A stretch of DNA of 63,886 nucleotides from Arthrobacter sp. AQ5-06 (GTDB lineage Bacteria > Actinomycetota > Actinomycetes > Actinomycetales > Micrococcaceae): NCBI RefSeq assembly GCF_003287955.1, contig NZ_QMKP01000019.1, positions 1 through 63,886 of the forward strand. The letters are read 5' to 3'. Positions 34,136-42,705 of this stretch are shown piece by piece; within the stretch, counting starts at the first letter, position 1; each line of letters opens with the position of its first letter. The notes beneath the pieces are model-generated. The model saw only the letters and a list, made by a program, of their open reading frames with translations. It was not told the origin of the DNA and did no database searches. The position numbers and the translations under genes were made by a program.

Positions 34136-35820
34136 ACGGACTCTTTCTTTTCAGCGCCGGGGGTGGTGGCTTCGTGGTGGATCGCGGGCACGTGGTCTTC
34201 TTCGGTGAGCAGGTTCTCGAACTCGGCGTCCGGTCCCGGATCGCAGCCGGTGGCGCCGGCCTTCTCCGCCGGATCCTCCTCGTCATCGAGGGAGGACACA
34301 GCCAGCGCTGCCGTTGCACCGGGGAGGGCAGAGGGCGACGGCGTGAGGCCGCCGAGGTCGGTGCGCTCCAGCAGGTTCTTGCCCAGTTTGTCCGCGCCCG
34401 GGAGCTCGATGGGGTACGTGCCGGTGAAGCAGGCGGTGCAGAGGCGCTCGCGCGGCTGCATGGTGGCGTTGATCATGCCGTCTTCGGAGATGTACGCGAG
34501 GGAATCGGCGCCGATGGCCTGGGAGATTTCCTCGATGGTGGCGCCGTTGGCGATGAGCTCCGCCCGTGAGGCGAAGTCGATGCCATAGAAGCATGGCCAT
34601 TTGACCGGCGGGGAGGAAATCTTGATGTGAACGGACGCGGCGCCGGCCTCGCGCAGCATCCGGACGATGGCGCGCTGGGTGTTGCCGCGGACGATCGAGT
34701 CATCCACCACCACAACGCGCTTGCCGCGGATCACGGACTCGAGGGCGTTCAGCTTGAGCCGGATGCCCAACTGGCGCAGGGTCTGCGAGGGCTGGATGAA
34801 CGTGCGGCCAACGTAGGAGTTCTTGACGAAGCCGTGCGCGAAGGGGATACCGGATTCCTCGGCATAGCCCACGGCCGCCGGGGTGCCGGACTCGGGAACC
34901 GGGATGACAATGTCCGCGTCCTGCGTGTTTTCGCGGGCCAGCTGGCGCCCCATCTCAACACGGGACTCGTACACGGAGCGACCCGCGATGGCGGCGTCCG
35001 GACGGGCGAGGTAGACGTATTCGAAAACGCAACCAGCCGGCGTCGCCTCCGCGAAGCGCTTGGAACGCACGCCGTCCTCATCGATGGCGATGAATTCGCC
35101 CGGTTCGATTTCACGGATGAAACTGGCGCCCACGGTGGCCAGGGCGGACTGCTCGGAGGCAACTACCCAGCCGCGCTCCAGCCGGCCCAGGACCAGCGGA
35201 CGGATGCCGTAGGTATCGCGTGCGGCGTAGAGGGTGCCTTCGTCCATAAACACGAAGCAGAAGCCGCCCTTGATCTTCGGCAGCAGCTCCATGGCGGTCT
35301 GTTCGAGGGTTTTGCCCTCCTCGCCCTCGAGCAGTGCCGTGACCAGGGCGGTGTCCGAGGTGTTGCCCTGCTTCATTTCGCCGCTGAGCTGGCCGCCGTT
35401 GCGTTCCATGATCATGGCGTTGAGCTCGGCCGTGTTGGTCAGGTTTCCGTTGTGCGCGAGGGCAACCGTGCCGGTGCTGGTGGCGCCGAGGGTGGGCTGG
35501 GCGTTGGCCCAGTGGCTGGCTCCGGTGGTGGAGTAGCGGCAGTGTCCCACCGCCAGGTGCCCGGTCAGGGTGTTCAGCGTGGTCTCGTCGAAGACCTGGG
35601 AAACGAGGCCCATGTCCTTGTAGACGTTGATCCGCTTGCCGTCACTGGTAGCTATACCAGCCGACTCCTGACCGCGGTGCTGCAATGCATACAGCCCGTA
35701 ATAGGTAAGTTTTGCTACTTCTTCACCTGGTGCCCAGACCCCGAAAACGCCACAAGCGTCCTGAGGTCCCTTTTCGTCAGGGAGAAGATCATGAGAAAGT
35801 TTTCCATCGCCGCGTGCCAC
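34132..35820 (-). CDS. purF: Amidophosphoribosyltransferase
   Basis: 562 residues from a GTG. The N-terminal Ntn glutaminase domain begins at Cys23 (DACGVFG) after a 22-residue propeptide. The PRPP-binding loop is VVVDDSIVRGNT, and RLCTACFTG near the end supplies iron-sulfur ligands. It makes phosphoribosylamine, the committed step of purine synthesis. A Glu/Ala-rich C-terminal tail of about 45 residues is an extra. No purine riboswitch was recognised upstream. Confidence 0.97.
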   Translation of the reverse strand: MARGDGKLSHDLLPDEKGPQDACGVFGVWAPGEEVAKLTYYGLYALQHRGQESAGIATSDGKRINVYKDMGLVSQVFDETTLNTLTGHLAVGHCRYSTTGASHWANAQPTLGATSTGTVALAHNGNLTNTAELNAMIMERNGGQLSGEMKQGNTSDTALVTALLEGEEGKTLEQTAMELLPKIKGGFCFVFMDEGTLYAARDTYGIRPLVLGRLERGWVVASEQSALATVGASFIREIEPGEFIAIDEDGVRSKRFAEATPAGCVFEYVYLARPDAAIAGRSVYESRVEMGRQLARENTQDADIVIPVPESGTPAAVGYAEESGIPFAHGFVKNSYVGRTFIQPSQTLRQLGIRLKLNALESVIRGKRVVVVDDSIVRGNTQRAIVRMLREAGAASVHIKISSPPVKWPCFYGIDFASRAELIANGATIEEISQAIGADSLAYISEDGMINATMQPRERLCTACFTGTYPIELPGADKLGKNLLERTDLGGLTPSPSALPGATAALAVSSLDDEEDPAEKAGATGCDPGPDAEFENLLTEEDHVPAIHHEATTPGAEKKESV

Positions 35821-35905
35821 TGGTCGATTATCTCACGAGATGCGGTAAGACTTTTCCGCCGCGGCCATTGTGACCGGAGAGCAGGCCGGGCGCCTGTGTT
35901 GGTGC

Positions 35906-36220
35906 CTACGGCTGGGCGCCGTCGTCGGGCTCTGAATCCGGGACGGCTTCCACGATGGCGCGTTTCTGGCGCTTGACGCTCCGCCGGTCCAGCAGCAGGG
36001 CCACTACGGCGCCCAACACCGCACCGCCGGCGCCGAACATGACCAGGAAGAAGCCGAACACCGAGCCGCGGTCGAAGGATTCATCACCGGGGAGACCGTA
36101 CGCGACGGCGGCAGCCACCGCTACGCCCACCAGGGCGCCGAGGATGAGGAACGGCACATATTTCGGTGCCCGGCGGACGGTGACCTCGCGGCGCTCAGCG
36201 GGAGTTTCTTCAAAAGCCAT
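35906..36220 (-). CDS. Small two-helix membrane protein
   Basis: 104 residues from ATG 36220. Two hydrophobic helices (about 22-44, FLILGALVGVAVAAAVAYG, and about 54-76, FFLVMFGAGGAVLGAVVALL) lie between a basic N-terminal segment and a C-terminal basic/acidic tail. Typical of conserved but uncharacterised actinobacterial membrane proteins. It lies 85 bp from purF. A long hairpin (36248-36304) stands just upstream. Confidence 0.75.
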   Translation of the reverse strand: MAFEETPAERREVTVRRAPKYVPFLILGALVGVAVAAAVAYGLPGDESFDRGSVFGFFLVMFGAGGAVLGAVVALLLDRRSVKRQKRAIVEAVPDSEPDDGAQP

Positions 36221-36247
36221 GCCCTCTAGCCTACTCATTCTTACCGT

Positions 36248-36304
36248 TGCTCTATCACGTATAGCTGCCAAAACGGCCAAATGGGAGCTAAGAGTGATAG
36301 AGCA
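36248..36304. repeat. Long imperfect hairpin
   Basis: TGCTCTATCAC (36248-36258) is exactly complementary to GTGATAGAGCA (36294-36304). Inside it TAGCTGCCA (36262-36270) pairs with TGGGAGCTA (36282-36290) with one mismatch. The 57-nt structure lies between the end of the rsbW-like gene and the start of the 36220 gene. It may terminate the stress operon or be a REP-like element. Confidence 0.75.
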
Positions 36305-36317
36305 TCCGGGGGTGGGG

Positions 36318-36743
36318 TCAGGGCTGGGGCGTCCGGGACAGGATCCAGGTGTTGGTGCCGTCCTGCCGTTCGAAGGTCACGGTGGTGACCAGCGCCTCGA
36401 TGAGTGCCAGGCCGCGGCCGGACTCGGAATCGTCGTCCGGGGTTCCCGGTTCCAGGGGGCCGAACGGGGGATTGGCGAAGAACGCGCTGACCCGGGCCTG
36501 CAGGAGCGTGGGCTGGACGCTGATGTCCACTCCCAGCTCCACCGGTTTCTGCTCCTTGGCCGGCTGCGCGTGCTGGACGATGTTGGACGCGGACTCGATC
36601 ACCGCCGTCGTGAAGGTCATCTGGTCCATGGCTTGGACGAACGGCGCATCCTGCCAGAGGCCGTCCAGTTCGTTGTGGACCGAGTCGATGGCCTCTGGTG
36701 TCGACAGTCCCCGGAAGCTCCGGCGGGCCAGGACGTCAGTCAT
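36318..36743 (-). CDS. RsbW-like ATP-binding anti-sigma factor, second copy
   Basis: 141 residues, strongly similar to the product of 1650-2075: AVIESASNIVQHAQPAKEQ (N box) and ESGRGLALIEALVTTVTFER (G box). It is the last gene of an intact four-gene module and overlaps the STAS stop by 8 bp. It should inhibit a sigma factor unless sequestered by the dephosphorylated STAS partner. No sigma gene is beside it. Confidence 0.9.
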   Translation of the reverse strand: MTDVLARRSFRGLSTPEAIDSVHNELDGLWQDAPFVQAMDQMTFTTAVIESASNIVQHAQPAKEQKPVELGVDISVQPTLLQARVSAFFANPPFGPLEPGTPDDDSESGRGLALIEALVTTVTFERQDGTNTWILSRTPQP

Positions 36744-37068
36744 TGCTGAACGCCTCTTCCGCTGAGGCGTAGGAGGTCAGCACACGGTCCATGCTGGTCA
36801 GCTCAAGCACCATCTTCACCTGCGGCTGGACAGCCGCGATCCGAAGGTCGCCGCCCGCCTGTCGCGCTGCTTTGAGGCAGCCGATCAGCGCGCCAAGTCC
36901 GGAGGAATCCATAAAGGCCGTGTTTTCCAGGTTGACCACGATCCGCGAGGAACCGCCGGCGATCACATCGGTGACGAATTCGCGGAGCTTGGGGGCGGAC
37001 ACCATGTTAAGCCGCCCGTCCGCCTTCACCTCCGCGTACGAATCCTTGACCTCGTAACTAAACTCCAT
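36736..37068 (-). CDS. STAS-domain anti-sigma factor antagonist, second copy
   Basis: 110 residues from ATG 37068 (GAGAGAGGAAA upstream), overlapping the glycosyltransferase stop by 11 bp. The phospho-acceptor region FMDSSGLGALIGCLKAARQ and the flanking strands match the first copy almost residue for residue. The likely phosphatase is the response-regulator/SpoIIE fusion encoded at the head of this operon. Confidence 0.9.
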   Translation of the reverse strand: MEFSYEVKDSYAEVKADGRLNMVSAPKLREFVTDVIAGGSSRIVVNLENTAFMDSSGLGALIGCLKAARQAGGDLRIAAVQPQVKMVLELTSMDRVLTSYASAEEAFSND

Positions 37069-39028
37069 CGGCTTTCCTCTCTCCAGCAGCAACGTCCACA
37101 GCGGGTTCGTAGCCCTTGTACAAAACAGCCCGGACCAGGATGCTCATGACCACCAGGTCAAAAGTAACCCAGCCCACGTTCACCAGCGTGCCAAGCGGCT
37201 CGGCCAGTCCCGTAGCCAGGCGGATAATCCCGACGACGGCGGCCACCGCCAGCAGCACGCTCACCACGATCTGGGGGCGGATGAGGCTCCAGCTGGGGCC
37301 GCCGGTCTGGCGGGCCTTCGGGGTGACGGCGAACCCCAGGGGACGGCCGAACCAGACGTTCCGGGCCGCCGTCGAACACGCCTTGATCCACGTGGGGAAC
37401 AGCGCCAGGCTGTACTGCTGCCCGCGCCAGGTGGGGATCCCGTGGCCGGCCACGGCGAACAGCAGCTGGTTGGCGACCATGAACGGGATAAACCGCAGGA
37501 AGAAGTCCCAGCTGAGGCTGCTCACAGGCAGGATGCCCGTCAGCAGGTAGATGATGGGGGCGGCGAAGTAGATGACGGCCGCATAGCCGCTGAGGTAGGT
37601 CCACATGGTGGCGAAGTACATCAGCCGTTGGCCGAACTTCAGGCCGCGCTGGACCAGCGGGTTCTCGCGGAGCATCACCTGCATGGTCCCTTGCGCCCAG
37701 CGGAGGCGCTGGGTGAGCATGGTCTTGAGGTCCTCGGGCGCCAGGCCATAGGCCAGGATCTCGTGGTGGTAGGCACTTTCCCAACCCATGGCGTGCAGGC
37801 GCATGGCGGTGGCCATGTCCTCCGTGACGGAGATGGTGGCCAGCGGCATGACCGGCTGGGCTTCATCGTTCCGCTCCACGTTCAGGGCATCCAGGACGGC
37901 CTGCACGGATTCCAGCGCGCCCAGCGGCGACCAGTCACGGGCTGACATGCGCTGGACGGCGTCGTCGGCCATCACCGGGACGCCGGCGTCACCCACATGG
38001 GCGAGTTCCATGGCGGCGATCTCTTCGAGGTCGGCCTGCAGGGCGGACATGTCGGCCTGGACCAGCGTCTGCACGGCCGCGTCCACGCGGCGGCGGACCC
38101 GGTACGTGATCTCGCTCAGGGGCTGGCCGTCCGCCAGCTGTTTCTGGGCTTCCAGCGTGGCGGTTTCCACCGCGTCCAGCACTTCGGCCACGAGAGGGGT
38201 GTTCATGTCCGCGGATTTGCGTGCTTGGCGGATGGCGGAGCGGGACGCCGTCAGCGCGCGCCGGATGCTCTTTTCAGTCTCCTTGACGTAGCCCATCAGG
38301 CCCAGCTGCATCAGGGCTTCGCGCCGCAGGACGGCATTGGAGCCGCAGAAGAACGCCGCGTTCCAGCCGTCCTTGCCCTGCTGGATGGGCCCGTAGAACA
38401 GGGGTGCCTGGCTGCCGAGTGGATCGTGGGCGGGCACGTTGCTGAAGTACTGTGGCGTCTGGACCAGGGCCACCCGGCGGTTGTTGAAATAGCCCAGGGT
38501 TTTTTCCAGGATGTCCGGTTCTGGGATCTGGTCCGCGTCCAGGATCAGCAGGAATTCGCCGTGCGTCACCATCAGGGCGTTGTTCAGGTTGCCGGCTTTG
38601 GCGTGGCGCGGCACCTTGACGGTCCAGTCCTCGCTCCGCGTCACATAACCCAGCCCGTGCTCTTCGGCGAGGGCCTTCAGCTCCGGGCGGGCGCCGTCGT
38701 CGAGAATCCAGGTGCTGTGCGGGTGCCGGATTTTCTGGGCGGCCAGGGCGGTGGTCATGACCATGTCCAGGTCTTCGTTGTACGTGGTAATGAAGACGTC
38801 CACGGTGGCATCGTGGGGCGGCGCGGGTGCTCCCTTGCGGATCTTGAGCTGCCACACGGTCATCCCGAAGAGCATCACGTCGATCAGGCTGTAGGTCTCA
38901 GCCACCACCAGGGGCACGGCGATCCACCAGGCATCCCAGTTGAGCGACGACGCCCAGCGCCAGGCCACGTAGTTCACGCCCAGGATGACGGTCAGGACCA
39001 CCATTAGGCGGGTCCAGAAGCGCGTCAT
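37058..39028 (-). CDS. Cellulose-synthase-like family 2 glycosyltransferase with a large helical insertion
   Basis: 656 residues. Two N-terminal helices, then the GT-A domain: TTYNED (81-86), LDADQ (163-167), TED (402-404) and QRLRW (440-444), i.e. D, DxD, TED and QxxRW of processive GT2 enzymes. About six C-terminal membrane helices follow. Between GSNAVLRR (229-236) and TED there are about 165 residues where BcsA-type enzymes have roughly 30; the insert looks helical and Ala/Glu/Arg-rich. No PilZ domain is seen. The gene lies between a phosphatase-receiver gene and the STAS gene, with overlaps on both sides, so polysaccharide synthesis may be controlled by, or be an output of, the partner switch. 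Confidence 0.88.
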   Translation of the reverse strand: MTRFWTRLMVVLTVILGVNYVAWRWASSLNWDAWWIAVPLVVAETYSLIDVMLFGMTVWQLKIRKGAPAPPHDATVDVFITTYNEDLDMVMTTALAAQKIRHPHSTWILDDGARPELKALAEEHGLGYVTRSEDWTVKVPRHAKAGNLNNALMVTHGEFLLILDADQIPEPDILEKTLGYFNNRRVALVQTPQYFSNVPAHDPLGSQAPLFYGPIQQGKDGWNAAFFCGSNAVLRREALMQLGLMGYVKETEKSIRRALTASRSAIRQARKSADMNTPLVAEVLDAVETATLEAQKQLADGQPLSEITYRVRRRVDAAVQTLVQADMSALQADLEEIAAMELAHVGDAGVPVMADDAVQRMSARDWSPLGALESVQAVLDALNVERNDEAQPVMPLATISVTEDMATAMRLHAMGWESAYHHEILAYGLAPEDLKTMLTQRLRWAQGTMQVMLRENPLVQRGLKFGQRLMYFATMWTYLSGYAAVIYFAAPIIYLLTGILPVSSLSWDFFLRFIPFMVANQLLFAVAGHGIPTWRGQQYSLALFPTWIKACSTAARNVWFGRPLGFAVTPKARQTGGPSWSLIRPQIVVSVLLAVAAVVGIIRLATGLAEPLGTLVNVGWVTFDLVVMSILVRAVLYKGYEPAVDVAAGERKADGV

Positions 39029-40137
39029 GCCGCGGCTGCCTCAGGCAGGCGGCGGACCACCACGACGGTGACGTCATCCTCAGCGGTTTCGGCCGGCGCC
39101 AGGGCCATGATGGCGTCGCTGGCGGACTGCGCGGAAACCTGGCCGTGGGCGGCGGCGAGCACTGCCTCGGTGAACTGCTCCACCGAGTCGAAGACGTCCA
39201 GGACGCCGTCGCTGACCACCACCAGGGAATCGCCCGGGGCCAGGCCGACGGCGGACTGCGGCCAGGCGGACCCGGCCCAGGCGCCCACGGGGGGGCCGCC
39301 GCTGGGAAGACGGTGCGCCGATCCTTCGGCGGAGACGTGCAGCGCCAGTCCGTGGCCAGCGTCGACATAGCTGACGACGCCGGAGGCGGCGTCCAGGCGG
39401 GCGTGGAAGAGGGTGACAAACGAGTTGGAGGAATCCAGGTCCGCCGCGATGGTAGTGCTGGCGGAGGCGAAGGCTGCGTCCAGGTCCTGGCGCTGTCCCG
39501 TGGACCTCATCACGGCCCGGACGGTGGCAGCGATGAGGGCAGCGCCCATGCCCTTGCCCATGGCATCGGCGAACGTCAGGTGCAGGCCCTCGGGCGTGCG
39601 GTACCAGTCGTAGAAGTCGCCGCCCACGCTGCGGGAGGGGCGGAAGACACCGGCGACGTCGTACCCGTCTACCCGGACGTCCTCCTGGGGCAGCAGGCTC
39701 TGCTGGACCTCGGTGGCGCGTTCCAGCTCGCTCGTCACGGCTGTGTCCGCCGCGGACGGTTGCCGGCGGCGGAACAGGGCATTGATCCTGGATTGGAGTT
39801 CGCGCGGGCTGAACGGCTTGCTGATGTAGTCATCCGCACCGTTGTCCAGGCCAGTGAGCTTATCCAGTTCGTCGGCGCGGGCGGTGAGCATCACGATAAA
39901 GGCGTCGGAGAATTCACGCAGGAGTTTGCAGACTTCCAGCCCGTCCACGTCCGGGAGGTTCAGGTCCAGTGTGATCAGATCCGGCTTGGCGCGGCGGACC
40001 TCCTCCACGCCGGGCAGGCCGGCCTCGGCCTGCGTCACCTCGAAACCCTGCTTGGTCAGGATCCGGACAAGGAGGCCTCGGATGTCCGGATCGTCCTCAA
40101 TCACAACGGCACGGCGCGGTTCGGGCATGGAAGGCAT
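39025..40137 (-). CDS. Response regulator fused to SpoIIE-type PP2C phosphatase
   Basis: 370 residues. A receiver domain (about 8-125) carries acidic EDD and phospho-acceptor Asp58 (ITLDLNLPDVDG) and the conserved Lys in YISKPFSPREL. A linker leads to a PP2C domain (about 145-365) with SVGGDFYDWY, FADAMGKGMGAALI, VDAGHGLALHV and VSDGVLDVFD. A sensor kinase would phosphorylate the receiver and switch on dephosphorylation of the STAS protein. It heads the four-gene operon and its stop overlaps the glycosyltransferase start. Confidence 0.92.
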   Translation of the reverse strand: MPSMPEPRRAVVIEDDPDIRGLLVRILTKQGFEVTQAEAGLPGVEEVRRAKPDLITLDLNLPDVDGLEVCKLLREFSDAFIVMLTARADELDKLTGLDNGADDYISKPFSPRELQSRINALFRRRQPSAADTAVTSELERATEVQQSLLPQEDVRVDGYDVAGVFRPSRSVGGDFYDWYRTPEGLHLTFADAMGKGMGAALIAATVRAVMRSTGQRQDLDAAFASASTTIAADLDSSNSFVTLFHARLDAASGVVSYVDAGHGLALHVSAEGSAHRLPSGGPPVGAWAGSAWPQSAVGLAPGDSLVVVSDGVLDVFDSVEQFTEAVLAAAHGQVSAQSASDAIMALAPAETAEDDVTVVVVRRLPEAAAA

Positions 40138-40360
40138 GACTCTACTTCTACCGTATTAAGGCCGGTGAAGCATGTCATTGACCTGACAACGAAGGTTGAA
40201 GTCGGTGCAGCACCGGGCACGCCAGGGCGGTTGGCCATTCCGCGTCCCGGTCTTGCCGGAATACTTGTCTGCCCTTGATGGGCCCTTGAGGCTCCTTGGC
40301 CACACTCGAAGGACCAGCTTTGAAGGAATGTGCGGATTGCCGGAGGACGGTGCAGGAGTT

Positions 40361-40651
40361 ATGGAACCAAGGGAATCCGTCAGGCTGCCGGGCAGGCTGG
40401 CACGCTCGTGGCGGCTCTTGAAGCAGGGCCGCCGCCCGCGCAGCACCGTTCACTACCTGAGCCATTCCTGGAGGCTCCGCTCGCTGTCCCGCTCGCTGGC
40501 TCAAGCCCTGGGGGAGTCCTGGGAGGCCTCGAGCTGGCCGGGGGACCGGCTGGCCGTCGGCGTCGAGCTCTCGGAAAAAGTCGAACAGCTGACCCGCCTC
40601 CTCAACCGCGAAACCGAACTTCACGGCCGCCTGGCTGCGCTCGCAAAGTAG
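40361..40651 (+). CDS. Small basic hypothetical protein
   Basis: 96 residues from ATG 40361 (GGAGG about 13 bases upstream). A strongly basic, Arg/Ser/Leu-rich first half (RSWRLLKQGRRPRSTVHYL, LRSLSRSLAQALG) precedes an acidic amphipathic C-terminal helix (VGVELSEKVEQLTRLLNRE). The pattern suggests a real protein that may bind nucleic acid or membrane, but I recognise no family. Confidence 0.5.
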   Translation: MEPRESVRLPGRLARSWRLLKQGRRPRSTVHYLSHSWRLRSLSRSLAQALGESWEASSWPGDRLAVGVELSEKVEQLTRLLNRETELHGRLAALAK

Positions 40652-40728
40652 CCGTTCCCTGCTGACCTGTTCCGTGCCACACTGGAGGACAATCAAGTGG
40701 CTGGGGGATACCAGGTCAGGAGATTGCC

Positions 40729-40848
40729 GTGCATTGGTACACCGGGTGGGCTTACCTCTTAGCCGGACTCATGACCATGGATGCGCTGCTGCTGGCCTTG
40801 TGGCTGATGGACAAAGACTGGCCCAGTAACTGGCGGAAGAAGCCCTGA
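40729..40848 (+). CDS. 39-residue membrane peptide
   Basis: GTG 40729 with AGGAG 6-10 bases before it opens a frame of 39 codons: one hydrophobic helix (GWAYLLAGLMTMDALLLALW) and a basic tail (WRKKP). It stands alone between the preceding hypothetical gene and the GNAT gene. The good ribosome-binding site makes translation plausible. Confidence 0.5.
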   Translation: MHWYTGWAYLLAGLMTMDALLLALWLMDKDWPSNWRKKP

Positions 40849-40878
40849 CTGGCGCACGTTGCGTCAGCTGGTCCCGCG

Positions 40879-41451
40879 TTAGCCCAGGTCCAGGCGCATC
40901 AGGACGCGCGGGAACCCGTTGAGCACCGACTCCGTATCAGCGGCCTTGACGAACCCGGCTTTCTCGAAGAGCTTGCGCGTGCCCACGTAGGCCATGGTGA
41001 GGTCCACTTTGCTGCCGCCGTTGTCCACCGGGTAACCCTCAATGGCGGGCGCGCCGTAGCTGCGGGCCAGCTCCACGGCACCTTCGAGCAGGTGATGTGA
41101 GATCCCTTTGCCGCGGTACCCGGGCCGGACCCGGATACACCACACAGACCACACGTCCAGGTCGTCCACATGCGGGATCCTGCGGTTGCGGGCAAAGCTG
41201 GTGTCGGTGCGAGGGTGGACAGCTGCCCACCCAACTACTTCGTCGCCGTCGTACGCCAGAACCCCAGGCGGCGGATCCTGCGCCACCAGTTCCTTCACCA
41301 GGTCGCCGCGGGCCGTCCCGCGCAACTCCAGGTTCTGTTTGGACGGGATGCGGTAGCTCAGGCACCAGCAGACGTTGGCATCGGGCCGCTTAGGACCAAC
41401 CAGCGTTTTGACGTCCTCGAACCGCGTTCCCGGACGGACTTCGATCGCCAT
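40879..41451 (-). CDS. GNAT-family N-acetyltransferase
   Basis: 190 residues. Acetyl-CoA-binding motif A is VRPGYRGKGISHHLLEGAVE (Arg/Gln-x-x-Gly-x-Gly-like RGKGIS), preceded by the beta strand VWSVWCIRV and followed by GAPAIEGYPVDNGGSK and YVGTRKLFEKAGFVKA. The N-terminal CWCLSYR segment recurs in a subgroup of actinobacterial acetyltransferases. The acceptor substrate is unknown. Confidence 0.85.
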   Translation of the reverse strand: MAIEVRPGTRFEDVKTLVGPKRPDANVCWCLSYRIPSKQNLELRGTARGDLVKELVAQDPPPGVLAYDGDEVVGWAAVHPRTDTSFARNRRIPHVDDLDVWSVWCIRVRPGYRGKGISHHLLEGAVELARSYGAPAIEGYPVDNGGSKVDLTMAYVGTRKLFEKAGFVKAADTESVLNGFPRVLMRLDLG

Positions 41452-41491
41452 GCCTGACTCCGGACTGGTGGGCTACGTGTGCCCAGCCAGA

Positions 41492-41971
41492 CTAGACCCC
41501 CAGGGACTCCCGAAGGGCTGCGACGTGGCCCTGCGCCTTGACCTGGTACTGCGCCAGCGCCACGTTGCCGTCGGGGTCCACCACCACGGTGGAGCGGACG
41601 AGGCCTTCGACGATCTCGCCGTTGACCAGCTTTTCGCCCCACGCACCGTAGGCGAGGGCTACTGCGTGGTCCTCGTCGGAGAGCAGCGGGAAAGTCAGGT
41701 TAAAGTCGCCGGTGAAATCGGCCAGCTTCCCCGGGGCATCGGGGGAGATGCCCAGGACTTCATAGCCGGAGCCTTGCAGGGATGAGAGGCTGTCACGGAA
41801 ATCGCAGGCCTCGGTGGTGCAGCCGGGGGTTGCAGCCGCCGGGTAGAAGTACACGATGACGTTCTTGCCGCGGTAGTTGAGCAAGGAGGTTTCCTTGCCC
41901 TCGGCGTCCTGCAGCGTGAAATCGGGGGCCTGGGTACCGGGCTGAAGTTTGGTGATCAGTTGGGGGCTCAT
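41492..41971 (-). CDS. bcp: Thiol peroxidase, Bcp/PrxQ type
   Basis: 159 residues from ATG 41971. The peroxiredoxin active site is TPGCTTEACDFRD, with peroxidatic Cys51 and resolving Cys56 spaced as in Bcp. GISPDAPGKLADF and LLSDEDHAVALAYGAWGEK complete the family pattern. It reduces hydroperoxides with thioredoxin or similar donors in the cytosol. Confidence 0.93.
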   Translation of the reverse strand: MSPQLITKLQPGTQAPDFTLQDAEGKETSLLNYRGKNVIVYFYPAAATPGCTTEACDFRDSLSSLQGSGYEVLGISPDAPGKLADFTGDFNLTFPLLSDEDHAVALAYGAWGEKLVNGEIVEGLVRSTVVVDPDGNVALAQYQVKAQGHVAALRESLGV

Positions 41972-42287
41972 GGCGTTCCTTTGGGAGACTCTGATGGCAA
42001 AAGACTGGAAACCAGTGAATCGGCTTTCCACTTTAAACAACAACTCCGGCGTCATTTGAAGTATTCCGGCTGGTCCAGGGCCGGGACCAATGCGGGGACA
42101 TTGTCCGGTTCCGCGAAGGTCCGGGCGGTCCATTGACTTGAGGCGCCGTATGGATACGGTTAGAGATACACCTTGTTGGTCTCCGCACTTCGTCGCCGCA
42201 CTCCGTAGCCGCCTGCCGGCATCCACTCACCACCGCTTGGTCCCAGCCCTAAGCGCCCGCCGAAAATGATCCCTAGGCTGTGTCCCC

Positions 42288-42686
42288 ATGACCGCAAATT
42301 TCATCAGAGCTCTGGCCGTTAAATCCTTTGATATTCCGGACAAGAAGCGGTGTCCGGATAAGGCCGAGTTCGATCTCGTCACCGTGGATGACTACTCCGT
42401 GGCCCGCCTTATCCTCGCTCCCGGCTGGCGATGGTCCGAGTCCGCCAAGCCCATGGAACTGACGGACTTCTGCGAGCACAATCACCTCGGCTACTGTGTC
42501 TCCGGCAGTCTGGAGATTCAAACGTCCGACGGCGTGAGGTCCACCATCCATGCCCATGACACCTATGCGCTGCCTCCCGGGCACGATGAGTGGGTGGTTG
42601 GGTCCGAGCCGTTCGTCGCCATTGAATTCCTGGGTGCGGCGTCCTTCGGCCGGCCGCGGAGCAGGGGACTGCACGCGCTGATTTGA
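42288..42686 (+). CDS. Cupin-domain protein
   Basis: 132 residues. A single cupin barrel shows GWRWSESAKPMELTDFCEHN, HLGYCVSGSLEIQTSDG and AHDTYALPPGHDEWVVG, where the His and Glu residues would coordinate a metal. The gene stands alone between divergent/convergent neighbours, so its role is unknown. Confidence 0.8.
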   Translation: MTANFIRALAVKSFDIPDKKRCPDKAEFDLVTVDDYSVARLILAPGWRWSESAKPMELTDFCEHNHLGYCVSGSLEIQTSDGVRSTIHAHDTYALPPGHDEWVVGSEPFVAIEFLGAASFGRPRSRGLHALI

Positions 42687-42705
42687 GCCGGAGCTGGTCT
42701 GCGGG

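Noticed and set aside
32918..34588. Long rightward open frame opposite purM and purF
   Set aside because: Fully antisense to two unmistakable purine genes; the His/Gly/Val-rich product has no recognisable domain.
35821..35905. Purine riboswitch in front of purF
   Set aside because: Only 85 bp separate purF from the next gene, and no conserved purine-aptamer loops or switching hairpins could be recognised.
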